The notes below the pieces were generated by a model. That model had not been told where the DNA came from. It searched no databases and saw only the letters and a list, made by a program, of their open reading frames with translations. Positions 1 through 5,583 of a stretch of DNA of 7,410 nt are shown piece after piece. Source of the DNA: CAYRGE01 sp964423985 (lineage in GTDB: Bacteria > Patescibacteriota > Minisyncoccia > Phycocordibacterales > CAYRGE01); assembly GCA_964423985.1 (NCBI GenBank), contig CAYRGE010000029.1, positions 1 through 7,410 of the forward strand. The letters run 5' to 3'. The translations under genes and the position numbers were made by a program. Within the stretch, counting starts at the first letter, position 1; each line of letters starts with the position of its first letter.

Positions 1-53
1 CTAATTTTGCTTTTATTTTTTATTTAATGTTCCATTTATTCATAAAGCCACTA

Positions 54-91
54 AACATAAACACCGCACATTTTTGTATGGCGTTTATGTT
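54..91. repeat. Imperfect inverted repeat downstream of the 73-aa membrane protein gene
   Basis: Nine-base arms AACATAAAC (54-62) and GTTTATGTT (83-91) can pair. After one mismatch (63/82) the stem continues with two G-C pairs. The repeat lies about 40 bases past the stop of the minus-strand gene at 132-353, so it could end or stabilise that transcript. No clean U-tract follows on the minus strand, so I do not call it a terminator. Confidence 0.3.
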
Positions 92-131
92 GCAAGCTCT
101 CTTTATTTTTTAGTGTTTGTGTTTTTTATAT

Positions 132-353
132 TTAAAATAGAGGTCTTACAAAATTATGGATCAAAAACCCTATAAAGAGTATAAGTAAAAAGTAGTATGT
201 TGTCCAAACTTTTGTTAATGGAAGGTATTTTGCGATTACACTAAAATTACCTTGATACCATTTACGCAGTCCAAACCACGATACAATATTTGCACCAATT
301 GAATCGATTAGAAGTAGATAAAATATTATCAATAAAATTATACTATTTTCCAT
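132..353 (-). CDS. Small conserved-looking two-helix membrane protein
   Basis: This 73-residue protein has no function I can assign. Two hydrophobic segments are visible, at about residues 4-19 and 50-68. They are joined by a polar, aromatic loop of about 30 residues containing SWFGLRKWYQG and a YLPLTK motif. This predicts a hairpin-like inner-membrane protein with the loop on one face. The ATG at 351-353 has no clear Shine-Dalgarno site. A plausible promoter stands upstream: TTGTTT at 400-405, a 17-base spacer, then TAGAAT at 377-382 with an extended TGC. The loop resembles short uncharacterised membrane proteins I associate with Patescibacteria, but I recall that family only loosely. The gene appears to be transcribed alone. 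The composition and good promoter make a real gene likely. Confidence 0.65.
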   Translation of the reverse strand: MENSIILLIIFYLLLIDSIGANIVSWFGLRKWYQGNFSVIAKYLPLTKVWTTYYFLLILFIGFLIHNFVRPLF

Positions 354-376
354 AATAATTTAAGTAACTTTCTAAT

Positions 377-405
377 ATTCTAGCACCAAATATATAATTA
401 AACAA
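377..405 (-). promoter_or_regulatory. Promoter of the 73-aa membrane protein gene
   Basis: On the minus strand, TTGTTT (400-405) is followed after 17 bases by TAGAAT (377-382). The bases TGC just before the -10 form an extended -10. The predicted start of transcription is near 370, giving a leader of about 17 bases before the ATG at 353. Confidence 0.5.
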
Positions 406-458
406 TTTAATTAAAAAACTAAAAATTTCAGCCAATCTGCTCTATTTTTTTAGTTGTT

Positions 459-593
459 TTAGCGGTAGTTTTTTGTAGCTCCTCTACGGCCTTGCAGTGT
501 CTTAATAAGTGCCCGCTTAATAGATAGGCGTTTTGCCGTTTTTTTAGATGATGTCTTTTTCATTTTTCCTACTCCTGTACTTCTTTTTGCCAT
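459..593 (-). CDS. Very basic 44-aa mini-protein (possible nucleic-acid or ribosome-binding protein)
   Basis: The minus strand reads open from ATG (591-593) to TAA (459-461), giving 44 residues. Lysine and arginine make up about a third of the residues and no acidic residue is present. The C-terminal half contains RALIKTLQGRRGATKNYR. An in-frame ATG at 561-563 gives a 34-residue product. GGAG lies eight bases upstream of that ATG, so it is the better ribosome-bound start; the upstream ATG lies only a few bases from the predicted transcription start and would need leaderless initiation. A promoter-like pair, TTGACC/CATAAT, lies directly upstream. The composition resembles small ribosomal or nucleoid-associated proteins, but I recognise no named family (not bTHX, bS22 or bL37). 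The function is unknown. The length invites caution, but promoter, RBS and composition agree. Confidence 0.55.
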   Translation of the reverse strand: MAKRSTGVGKMKKTSSKKTAKRLSIKRALIKTLQGRRGATKNYR

Positions 594-603
594 AATAATT
601 GTT

Positions 604-631
604 ATTATGTACAAAAACCCCGTCAGGTCAA
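604..631 (-). promoter_or_regulatory. Promoter of the basic mini-protein gene, overlapping a hairpin
   Basis: On the minus strand, TTGACC (626-631) is followed after 16 bases by CATAAT (604-609). Each hexamer matches five of six consensus positions. Transcription should start near 597, just before the ATG at 593. The -35 box sits in the loop and inner stem of the perfect hairpin at 613-647, and the spacer crosses one of its arms. Confidence 0.45.
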
Positions 632-647
632 ACCTGACGGGGTTTTT
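613..647. terminator. Perfect 16-bp hairpin with T-runs on both strands
   Basis: Arms 613-628 and 632-647 are exactly complementary with a three-base loop. The stem has a GC-rich core (CCCCGTCAGG) and ends in A5 on one side and T6 on the other. It therefore has the form of a bidirectional intrinsic terminator. It lies between two divergent genes (459-593 minus, 814-1104 plus), where no annotated gene ends. It may insulate the two units, stop antisense transcription, or attenuate a longer leftward leader. Confidence 0.7.
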
Positions 648-799
648 TGTTTCATTTCATTGCAAAGACGGTGTATAAAACATCTCTTTTGGTTTTTATT
701 TTGCAATTTTTATGTTATGTTAACAATAGAATTACTATGTTTTAGTTCTTTTTTTGTCTAGTGTAAATAATTTTTGTTCAAGATTCTTTAATTCATATT

Positions 800-805
800 A
801 GGAGG
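800..805 (+). promoter_or_regulatory. Strong Shine-Dalgarno site of the HNH-like gene
   Basis: AGGAGG lies eight bases before the ATG at 814. It is the strongest ribosome-binding site in the window and fixes this start. Most other genes here have weak sites or none. Confidence 0.85.
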
Positions 806-813
806 ATGCCATA

Positions 814-1104
814 ATGGCTGTCATAAAAAAGACTTGTCCTAAGTGCGGAAAGAAGAAAAAAATGACTAGACACCACTATATGCCTGTGCGATGGTATGGC
901 AATGGTGCAAATAATGCGCACATACTATTAATCTGTCGGAAATGTCACGATGACTTAGAGAAACTAATTCCATACGAAAAACAATCCATTGGTTTTTATT
1001 TTAAAGTCGTGCAAATATTTCTATGTACTAACACACAACACCCAAAAAAGGCGCGGGTGTTGCAAAAACAGAAACAGACATTGATTGGTATGAGTGGACC
1101 ATAA
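814..1104 (+). CDS. Small HNH-like zinc protein (putative HNH nuclease)
   Basis: This 96-residue protein has an HNH/beta-beta-alpha-metal layout. CPKC at 8-11 is followed by His20-His21 in the place of the usual DH. Asn33/Asn34 lie near the expected Asn position, and CRKCH at 41-45 supplies the second zinc pair and the final His. The family usually cuts DNA, with two CxxC pairs holding a structural zinc; whether this short member is catalytic cannot be told. Residues after about 54 are basic and low in recognisable motifs. The AGGAGG site eight bases upstream sets the start. A strong hairpin terminator follows ten bases after the stop, so the gene is a complete single unit. No restriction methylase, toxin partner, integrase or phage gene is adjacent, so a defence or mobile role is not supported by context. 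Confidence 0.8.
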   Translation: MAVIKKTCPKCGKKKKMTRHHYMPVRWYGNGANNAHILLICRKCHDDLEKLIPYEKQSIGFYFKVVQIFLCTNTQHPKKARVLQKQKQTLIGMSGP

Positions 1105-1111
1105 AACACAC

Positions 1112-1140
1112 AACCCCGCTTTTCAACAAAGCGGGGTTTT
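1112..1140 (+). terminator. Rho-independent terminator after the HNH-like gene
   Basis: An 11-bp stem is formed by 1112-1122 and 1128-1138 with a five-base loop. The GC-rich core is CCCCGC/GCGGGG and the hairpin ends in TTTT on the plus strand. It starts shortly after the stop at 1104. The facing minus-strand gene ends at 1167, so it may also serve that transcript, though its T-run in that direction is poor. Confidence 0.85.
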
Positions 1141-1166
1141 CACTCTAGTAAAATGGTGTTTATTGT

Positions 1167-2297
1167 TTATCGAATTTCTGTTTCTAAGACAGGCGTTATT
1201 TGAGTATTATAAATTTTGAATTTTACACGACCTATTAAGCGTCCTTTTTCGGTCGCAATATTTACTCGCCATTTTCCTGGAAAAACATTATATTTTTTTG
1301 AATAACCCCTGTACCCCATATCCCTACCTCCAGTTATCCGAAAACCAATCTTGCTTGCTGTTATCCATTGGTTTTTGCTTTCGTCATAATACTGCCATAT
1401 ATGATAAATTTGAGTATTTAGATCTGTTGGTGCAAACACAGAACTGAATACGAAAACGGGTCTACCTTGCCTAAGATTAACGATGTTGTTAATACGAAAA
1501 GTATCACACCATAAGTCTTTTTCTTTTTTTACATAGTATTCCCCCGCCACTGTTCTTTCAACAAAATGATAAATGTCAGCGTGTTTTAGCGATAATGGTA
1601 TTGGTGGAATAATATTTGCAAAATAAAGAACATTTATTGCAACAAAAACACTAGCTATATTTACAATGAGTGCGCGTTTTGATTTTTGTATTTTAGACTC
1701 AATAAATAACGCGAGAATGCGGATTATGATTATAATTATAAGAACACTCAGTATTCCACTTAAAATAAATATATGTGGCCCAATTTCACCGATAACTATG
1801 GGTACAAAAAATATCAAGTATGAAAACAAGGCAAAGAAAAACAAACTAATCTGAAAACTAAACCTTAAGTAGTATTTTCTAAAAAACTCATTTCCAAACA
1901 AAAGCACCGCAAGAACAATAAGGAATGGCCAACTTTCTATAATCGACGCACTGCGAGTGTAGAAAATCATAAAACCACTAAACAAACCCCCAAATGCAAA
2001 CTGCACGAATAGTGGCAAAAACCTACCTACTGCTGTTAGAAATCGCCAATTAACTACTTTGTTTTCGTAAAGACTATAACCAACAATCCCAAAAAGAGCT
2101 ATCAGTAGATAGCTTAAAAGCACCATATTGTCAAACAGGCGGTCTATGCGAGTAAGCGTAAAATTGTCTATAACAAAGCCCAAAACAAAGGCTCCTGTTG
2201 TAATATGTCGCTCGTGACACTTATACCAAATTTTAATTTTTTTAAAGCAAAAAATAATAGCAACGCTTAACTTACAACTAATACTATTTTCTGGCAA
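1167..2297 (-). CDS. Multi-pass membrane protein with C-terminal DUF2914 domain
   Basis: This 376-residue protein has about six or seven hydrophobic segments (roughly 34-45, 58-78, 88-113, 124-139, 148-170, 175-199 and 209-229). A soluble domain of about 110 residues follows. In the soluble part, YHIWQYYD (298-305), GGRDMGYRGYSKK (323-335), PGKWRVNIAT (340-349) and GRLIGRVKFKI (352-362) match my memory of DUF2914, a domain of unknown function rich in beta strands. The domain probably lies outside the membrane, where it could sense or bind something. The likely start is TTG at 2297, with AAGG only three bases upstream, closer than usual. No ATG lies ahead of the first helix, so the exact start is uncertain. 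A 10-bp inverted repeat and then tRNA-His lie upstream, and the tRNA transcript could read into this gene. No function is known. Confidence 0.8.
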   Translation of the reverse strand: MPENSISCKLSVAIIFCFKKIKIWYKCHERHITTGAFVLGFVIDNFTLTRIDRLFDNMVLLSYLLIALFGIVGYSLYENKVVNWRFLTAVGRFLPLFVQFAFGGLFSGFMIFYTRSASIIESWPFLIVLAVLLFGNEFFRKYYLRFSFQISLFFFALFSYLIFFVPIVIGEIGPHIFILSGILSVLIIIIIIRILALFIESKIQKSKRALIVNIASVFVAINVLYFANIIPPIPLSLKHADIYHFVERTVAGEYYVKKEKDLWCDTFRINNIVNLRQGRPVFVFSSVFAPTDLNTQIYHIWQYYDESKNQWITASKIGFRITGGRDMGYRGYSKKYNVFPGKWRVNIATEKGRLIGRVKFKIYNTQITPVLETEIR

Positions 2298-2305
2298 CCA
2301 CCTTA

Positions 2306-2330
2306 AATAAATGGTACCTGACCATTTATT
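2306..2330. repeat. Inverted repeat between tRNA-His and the DUF2914 gene
   Basis: AATAAATGGT (2306-2315) and ACCATTTATT (2321-2330) are exact complements around a five-base loop. The repeat starts 16 bases beyond the tRNA 3' end and finishes right before the AAGG of the next gene. In RNA it would form a hairpin beside the ribosome-binding site. It lacks the GC core and U-tract of a terminator, so an operator, processing site or translational control element is possible. Confidence 0.5.
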
Positions 2331-2346
2331 ACACTTGTTTATTTTG

Positions 2347-2419
2347 GGTGTCCAGAGAGAATCGAACTCTCATCGCGGGTTCCACAAACCCGAGTGTTAA
2401 CCGTTACACCATGGACACC
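2347..2419 (-). tRNA. tRNA-His (anticodon GTG)
   Basis: The minus strand folds into a full cloverleaf. The acceptor stem is GTGTCCA/TGGACAC. The D stem is GTGT/ACAC, and the anticodon stem CGGGT/ACCCG encloses the loop TTGTGGA with anticodon GTG. The T stem is GAGAG/CTCTC with TTCGATT in the loop. An extra 5' G (2419) faces C73 (2347), giving the G-1:C73 pair that is the identity element for histidyl-tRNA synthetase. The 3' CCA is not fully encoded (CAA follows), so it must be added enzymatically. Confidence 0.95.
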
Positions 2420-2501
2420 ATATATTTTTTACTAACTTTCAAATCACTATTTTGGTTTGTTGTTTTTACAAAAAACCCTGATTTGTTCAACACAATAAAT
2501 A

Positions 2502-3050
2502 TCAGTATAATGGAGACTCCTCTTTTATGTCAAATTTGTGATTAACAAGTCTAGTCATAATGAAAAATACACTTGAAAGCCGATTAAGAAAAACAAGAGT
2601 TTGGTCTCCAACACAAACACTGCCCTCTTCTTTGACTTCTATTACTCTTCGCTCTGTTCGTCGCGAAAGAGTGCGAGTGTAATCAATAAGTGCTGCAAAC
2701 TCTATTCCACCAGAAACAAGAAAAGAATTGATTGGTGGCAACTGTTTCCCAATCTCATTAATTATGTTTTCAAGATTGCGAACATCACTTTTCCTGATTG
2801 TCTTTTCCGCACCAGCAAGTTCTGCTTGAATTATAAACAACTTCTGCTGTATTTGTTCTAATATTGACAAAAACGACTGCCTTTGAGTTGCATACAAGGT
2901 AGCAATTTTTTGTGTCTTGCATACACCAATAAATGAATTTAATTCATCTATACTACCTAGTGCTTCTATGATGATTGAACTTTTTGATATTTGTTTATCA
3001 CATCCAAATATCTTGGTGCTACCCGTATCGCCTTTCCCCGTGTAGAACAT
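2502..3050 (-). CDS. PduO-type ATP:cob(I)alamin adenosyltransferase
   Basis: This 182-residue protein transfers the adenosyl group of ATP to cob(I)alamin, producing the coenzyme adenosylcobalamin in the cytoplasm. The N-terminal YTGKGDTGST (3-12) matches the ATP-binding loop of the family. ALGSIDELNSFIG follows at 30-42, SGGIEFAALID at 113-123, RTLSRRTERR at 126-135 with the conserved Arg/Glu set, and LNRLSSVFFIMTR near the end. The length matches the PduO/MMAB family. The frame stays open upstream to TTG 3089 and ATG 3086, the latter preceded by AAGG. I prefer ATG 3050 because homologues begin at this point and an extended -10 box ends exactly six bases upstream. No corrinoid synthesis or transport gene is nearby, which suggests salvage of corrinoid. 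A B12-dependent enzyme, such as class II ribonucleotide reductase, would be expected elsewhere. The stop is TGA. Confidence 0.9.
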   Translation of the reverse strand: MFYTGKGDTGSTKIFGCDKQISKSSIIIEALGSIDELNSFIGVCKTQKIATLYATQRQSFLSILEQIQQKLFIIQAELAGAEKTIRKSDVRNLENIINEIGKQLPPINSFLVSGGIEFAALIDYTRTLSRRTERRVIEVKEEGSVCVGDQTLVFLNRLSSVFFIMTRLVNHKFDIKEESPLY

Positions 3051-3056
3051 AAAGAA

Positions 3057-3065
3057 ACTATACCA
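3057..3065 (-). promoter_or_regulatory. Extended -10 box placing a leaderless start on the adenosyltransferase
   Basis: The minus strand reads TGG TATAGT and then six bases before ATG (3050). Transcription would begin at or beside the A of the ATG. No Shine-Dalgarno site is present for this start. The -35 region is weak, as is common for extended -10 promoters. Confidence 0.5.
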
Positions 3066-3259
3066 CACACTAGTATTTTTGCACATCAAACCTTAAACTA
3101 GTCTTTGAAAATGGAAATCTTTAGGTTGTGTTTTCACATAAAAACTTCATTATTTTTTGTAATATATGTTTTTTTAAGGTGAGATATGCCAACAAGAGTG
3201 AGTTTTTTTGTTTTGCTAAATTATTACGGCTCAGGGTTTGACTTCGGGTATAAAAACCT

Positions 3260-4645
3260 CTAATCTTTGTCAATCTTCTCAATTCCCGCTTGCCTTAGTA
3301 TTTCATCAGGCAAACTATTTGGTGCTCCCATTAATAAATCTCTTGCCTCGCCAGTTTTAGGAAAAGCAATAACCTCCCTAATATTATCCTCGCCTATTAT
3401 CAAAGACAATAATCTGTCCAGCCCCAAACCAACACCACCATGAGGTGGCACACCAAAACTAAATGCTTTTAGCATATGCCCAAATTTCTCCTCTATTTCA
3501 CTTTCAGTCAATCCCAATGTTGAAAATATTTCCTTTTGCAAAACAGCGTCATGAATACGCACACTTCCAGACCCTATTTCATAGCCATTAAGAACAAGAT
3601 CAAATGCTGTTGAGCGAACAGATAGTGGTTCTTTTTTTAGTTTATCAATGTCTTTTTTAAGCGGCATCGTGAACGGATGATGTGCTGACGCAACTCCAGT
3701 CTTTGTGTCGGCTTTTTCAAAAAGAGGAAACTGAGTAACCCAGCAAAAAGCAAGAGTGTTTTCATCTTTTTCTTTTCTCATCTCTGGTTTATCGTTACCA
3801 TATTTTTCCATTGATTCTGTGTGTGTTATTCTCGGAAATGGTGTTTTTGCAATTATTTTGTCTGGAAAAACTTTTTCCACCAGCGAAATAATGGATTTCT
3901 CAACCATTTGCATAATGTCGTCCTCATCAACAAAAGACATTTCAATATCCCACTGAGTAAACTCTGGTTGCCTGTCTTGCCTTTGATCTTCATCTCTAAA
4001 GCACCGAGCAACCTGAAAATACCTCTCCATACCACCAACCATTAAAAGTTGCTTGAATTGCTGTGGAGACTGTGGCAACACAAAGAAAGTTCCTTTGTGT
4101 ATGCGAGATGGCACAATAAACTCTCTTGCTCCCTCTGGTGTTCCTTTGGTTAACTGCGGTGTTTCTATCTCTATAAAACCATTTTCGCTATAGTAATTTC
4201 TCAAAAACAACACGGCATTATGTCTTGTTCGCATGTTTTTCTGCATTCTTTTTGAACGCAAATCCAAATAACGATACTGCATGCGGACTTTTTCATCTAT
4301 TTTTCTTGTATCGTCATCTATCGGAAATGGCATTACTTCTGACAATGAAACAATATTAATGCTCTCGGCAAATAATTCAATATGTCCAAGCGTTTGTTCT
4401 GGATTTGTTAGATTGTCTTTTCTTTTTACGATCTTACCCGAAATCTCAACAACAGATTCTACGGACACGCTGTTGATTTTTTCCAATAATTCACTACCTG
4501 TAAATACAACTTGAATCTTGGAGCTTTTATCTCTTAAATCACAAAAAGAAACCTTGCTATGATGGCGAACGCTGTTAACCCAACCAATAAGAGTTATTTT
4601 CTCGTCTATTTTTTCACTACTTGAAATAATTGTATTGTAATTCAT
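3260..4645 (-). CDS. aspS: Aspartyl-tRNA synthetase, bacterial type without the GAD insertion
   Basis: This class IIb synthetase charges tRNA with aspartate. The first ~105 residues form the OB-fold anticodon-binding domain (GWVNSVRHHSKVSFCDLRD, 21-39). The catalytic core carries RYLDLR (125-130), motif 1 and flipping-loop region ETPQLTKGTPEGAREF (161-176), motif 2 FRDED...QPEFTQ (216-231) and motif 3 GVGLGLDRLL (404-413). The sequence is clearly bacterial, yet the protein has 461 residues, whereas usual bacterial AspRS has about 590. YGNDKPEMR (282-290) passes within about ten residues to CWVTQFPLFE (301-310), exactly where other bacteria carry the ~130-residue GAD domain. All catalytic motifs are intact, so this is a natural short form and not a broken gene. 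The ATG has no Shine-Dalgarno site; an extended -10 lies six bases upstream. Residues His29 and Asn78 resemble the nondiscriminating type. Confidence 0.97.
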   Translation of the reverse strand: MNYNTIISSSEKIDEKITLIGWVNSVRHHSKVSFCDLRDKSSKIQVVFTGSELLEKINSVSVESVVEISGKIVKRKDNLTNPEQTLGHIELFAESINIVSLSEVMPFPIDDDTRKIDEKVRMQYRYLDLRSKRMQKNMRTRHNAVLFLRNYYSENGFIEIETPQLTKGTPEGAREFIVPSRIHKGTFFVLPQSPQQFKQLLMVGGMERYFQVARCFRDEDQRQDRQPEFTQWDIEMSFVDEDDIMQMVEKSIISLVEKVFPDKIIAKTPFPRITHTESMEKYGNDKPEMRKEKDENTLAFCWVTQFPLFEKADTKTGVASAHHPFTMPLKKDIDKLKKEPLSVRSTAFDLVLNGYEIGSGSVRIHDAVLQKEIFSTLGLTESEIEEKFGHMLKAFSFGVPPHGGVGLGLDRLLSLIIGEDNIREVIAFPKTGEARDLLMGAPNSLPDEILRQAGIEKIDKD

Positions 4646-4651
4646 ATTTAT

Positions 4652-4660
4652 ATAATACCA
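4652..4660 (-). promoter_or_regulatory. Extended -10 box giving aspS a leaderless start
   Basis: The minus strand reads TGG TATTAT, then six bases, then the aspS ATG (4645). This is the same geometry as at the adenosyltransferase gene. A separate perfect TATAAT (4716-4721) lies further upstream without a good -35, and could give a longer alternative transcript. Confidence 0.5.
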
Positions 4661-4759
4661 CTTTATCTCTGTTTACCTTAAATAGCAAAAAAGCAGACAG
4701 CTTTGTATCTTTTGTATTATAGTAAACACACTGTTCAATGTTTTGTTATTAATGTTTCT

Positions 4760-5362
4760 TTACTTATTTTTAATTAATTCAATGATTTCTACAAACTCTT
4801 CTTGTATAAAATGACCCTTATTGTTAAAAGTGTTTACTTTTGCACTAGGTAATGCTTTTTTGTATTTTTCAACCTGCTCAAAAGGAACAACTAGGTCATC
4901 TTTGCTGTGTATTAAGTAGATACTTCCACCCTGCTGTTCAAACATCTTTAATGGTTTTGACAATCTAAAACTAGCCAACGACTCATTCATTTTCACATCA
5001 TCAAAAGGAGCAGCAACAAGTATTGTTTTTTTAATTCTTTTAGAAATTTTATTTTCTGAAAGATATTTTGCAATAAAAACACCACCGAGAGAGTGTCCAA
5101 TAAAAATTACATTATCATCAATAATAGATATTATTTTATCAAAATAAATTTTCCACTCTTTATATTGTGCGTTTATCTTATTCGGCATCTGCGGACAAAA
5201 AACCTCAAAACCCTCCCCTAGCTTATTGCTTACAGAACTCTTCCAGCCACCACCCCGCTTCAAGTCCTCTATTGTAATTTCTTTATCTTTAAGATACTCA
5301 AAATAGTCTTTATACGTATCAAAAGTTGTTCCACCGTGAATTATGATTACTTGTTTTTTCAT
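4760..5362 (-). CDS. Alpha/beta hydrolase, RBBP9/YdeN-like serine hydrolase
   Basis: This 200-residue cytoplasmic protein has the alpha/beta-hydrolase fold. The first strand ends in IIIHGG (6-11), which supplies the oxyanion region. GHSLGG (89-94) is the nucleophile elbow with Ser91. SKDDLVVP (153-160) supplies the acid, probably Asp156, and GHF (183-185) supplies His184. The short length and the lack of a large cap domain fit the RBBP9/YdeN group. The substrate is unknown, and neighbouring genes do not suggest one. There is no signal peptide. An insert of about 25 charged residues (15-45) follows the first strand. ATG 5362 has an AAGGA site seven bases upstream, so this start is secure. The gene is divergent from the gene at 5584 and sits 114 bases upstream of aspS on the same strand, but aspS has its own promoter. 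Confidence 0.88.
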   Translation of the reverse strand: MKKQVIIIHGGTTFDTYKDYFEYLKDKEITIEDLKRGGGWKSSVSNKLGEGFEVFCPQMPNKINAQYKEWKIYFDKIISIIDDNVIFIGHSLGGVFIAKYLSENKISKRIKKTILVAAPFDDVKMNESLASFRLSKPLKMFEQQGGSIYLIHSKDDLVVPFEQVEKYKKALPSAKVNTFNNKGHFIQEEFVEIIELIKNK

Positions 5363-5388
5363 TTTTGAATCCTTGGTTTCTTGCCCTG

Positions 5389-5403
5389 TTATTGTTACAA
5401 TAA
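5389..5403. repeat. Short palindrome in the hydrolase upstream region
   Basis: TTATTGTTACAATAA consists of two six-base complementary half-sites around a three-base centre. It lies 27 bases upstream of the hydrolase ATG, where a repressor could bind. The AT-rich background makes chance occurrence quite possible. Confidence 0.25.
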
Positions 5404-5562
5404 AACTTTTTAATTGGTTTTTTCGCCACCTCTTTATCTTTTTTTATTTTAACACAAACGAAACAAAAAAAAGGAGTGGTTAATAAAACACATCTAAAAA
5501 ATTAAGTGGAATAAATTATTATGTTAAGATAAAAAAAGATAAACTACTAACCCACATATCAG

Positions 5563-5576
5563 TGTTATTATATACT
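5563..5576 (+). promoter_or_regulatory. Promoter -10 region of the EEP-family gene
   Basis: TGTTATTAT at 5563-5571 is an extended -10 box. It is overlapped by TATACT at 5571-5576. Either places the transcription start within a few bases of the ATG at 5584, and no Shine-Dalgarno site precedes that ATG. I found no convincing -35. Confidence 0.4.
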
Positions 5577-5583
5577 ACTCATA

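Noticed and set aside
1..131. Further coding sequence at the left edge
   Set aside because: All frames I followed close quickly, and the stretch is AT-rich spacer with only the imperfect hairpin at 54-91.
691..1004. Repeated TTGGTTTTTATTTT near 690 and 991
   Set aside because: It is a 14-base match of low complexity in a very AT-rich sequence, with no extension or third copy, so probably chance.
814..1104. HNH-like gene as part of a defence island or mobile element
   Set aside because: There is no methylase, helicase, integrase, transposase or terminal repeat in the window, and the flanking genes look ordinary.
1666..1854. 62-codon plus-strand ORF inside the DUF2914 gene
   Set aside because: It is antisense to a membrane-segment region, and its sequence is a shadow of the hydrophobic codons. 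It has no RBS and no recognisable motif.
2348..2545. 65-codon plus-strand ORF across tRNA-His
   Set aside because: It begins inside the antisense of a well-formed tRNA and runs into the 3' end of the adenosyltransferase gene.
3051..3089. N-terminal extension of the adenosyltransferase to TTG 3089 or ATG 3086
   Set aside because: The extra 13 residues look unlike the family, which starts at the MxYTxKGD-like motif. The extended -10 box before ATG 3050 lies inside this extension. AAGG upstream of 3086 keeps it possible but less likely.
3821..4045. Plus- and minus-strand ORFs of 61-74 codons inside aspS
   Set aside because: All lie within the conserved AspRS reading frame and are out-of-frame shadows.
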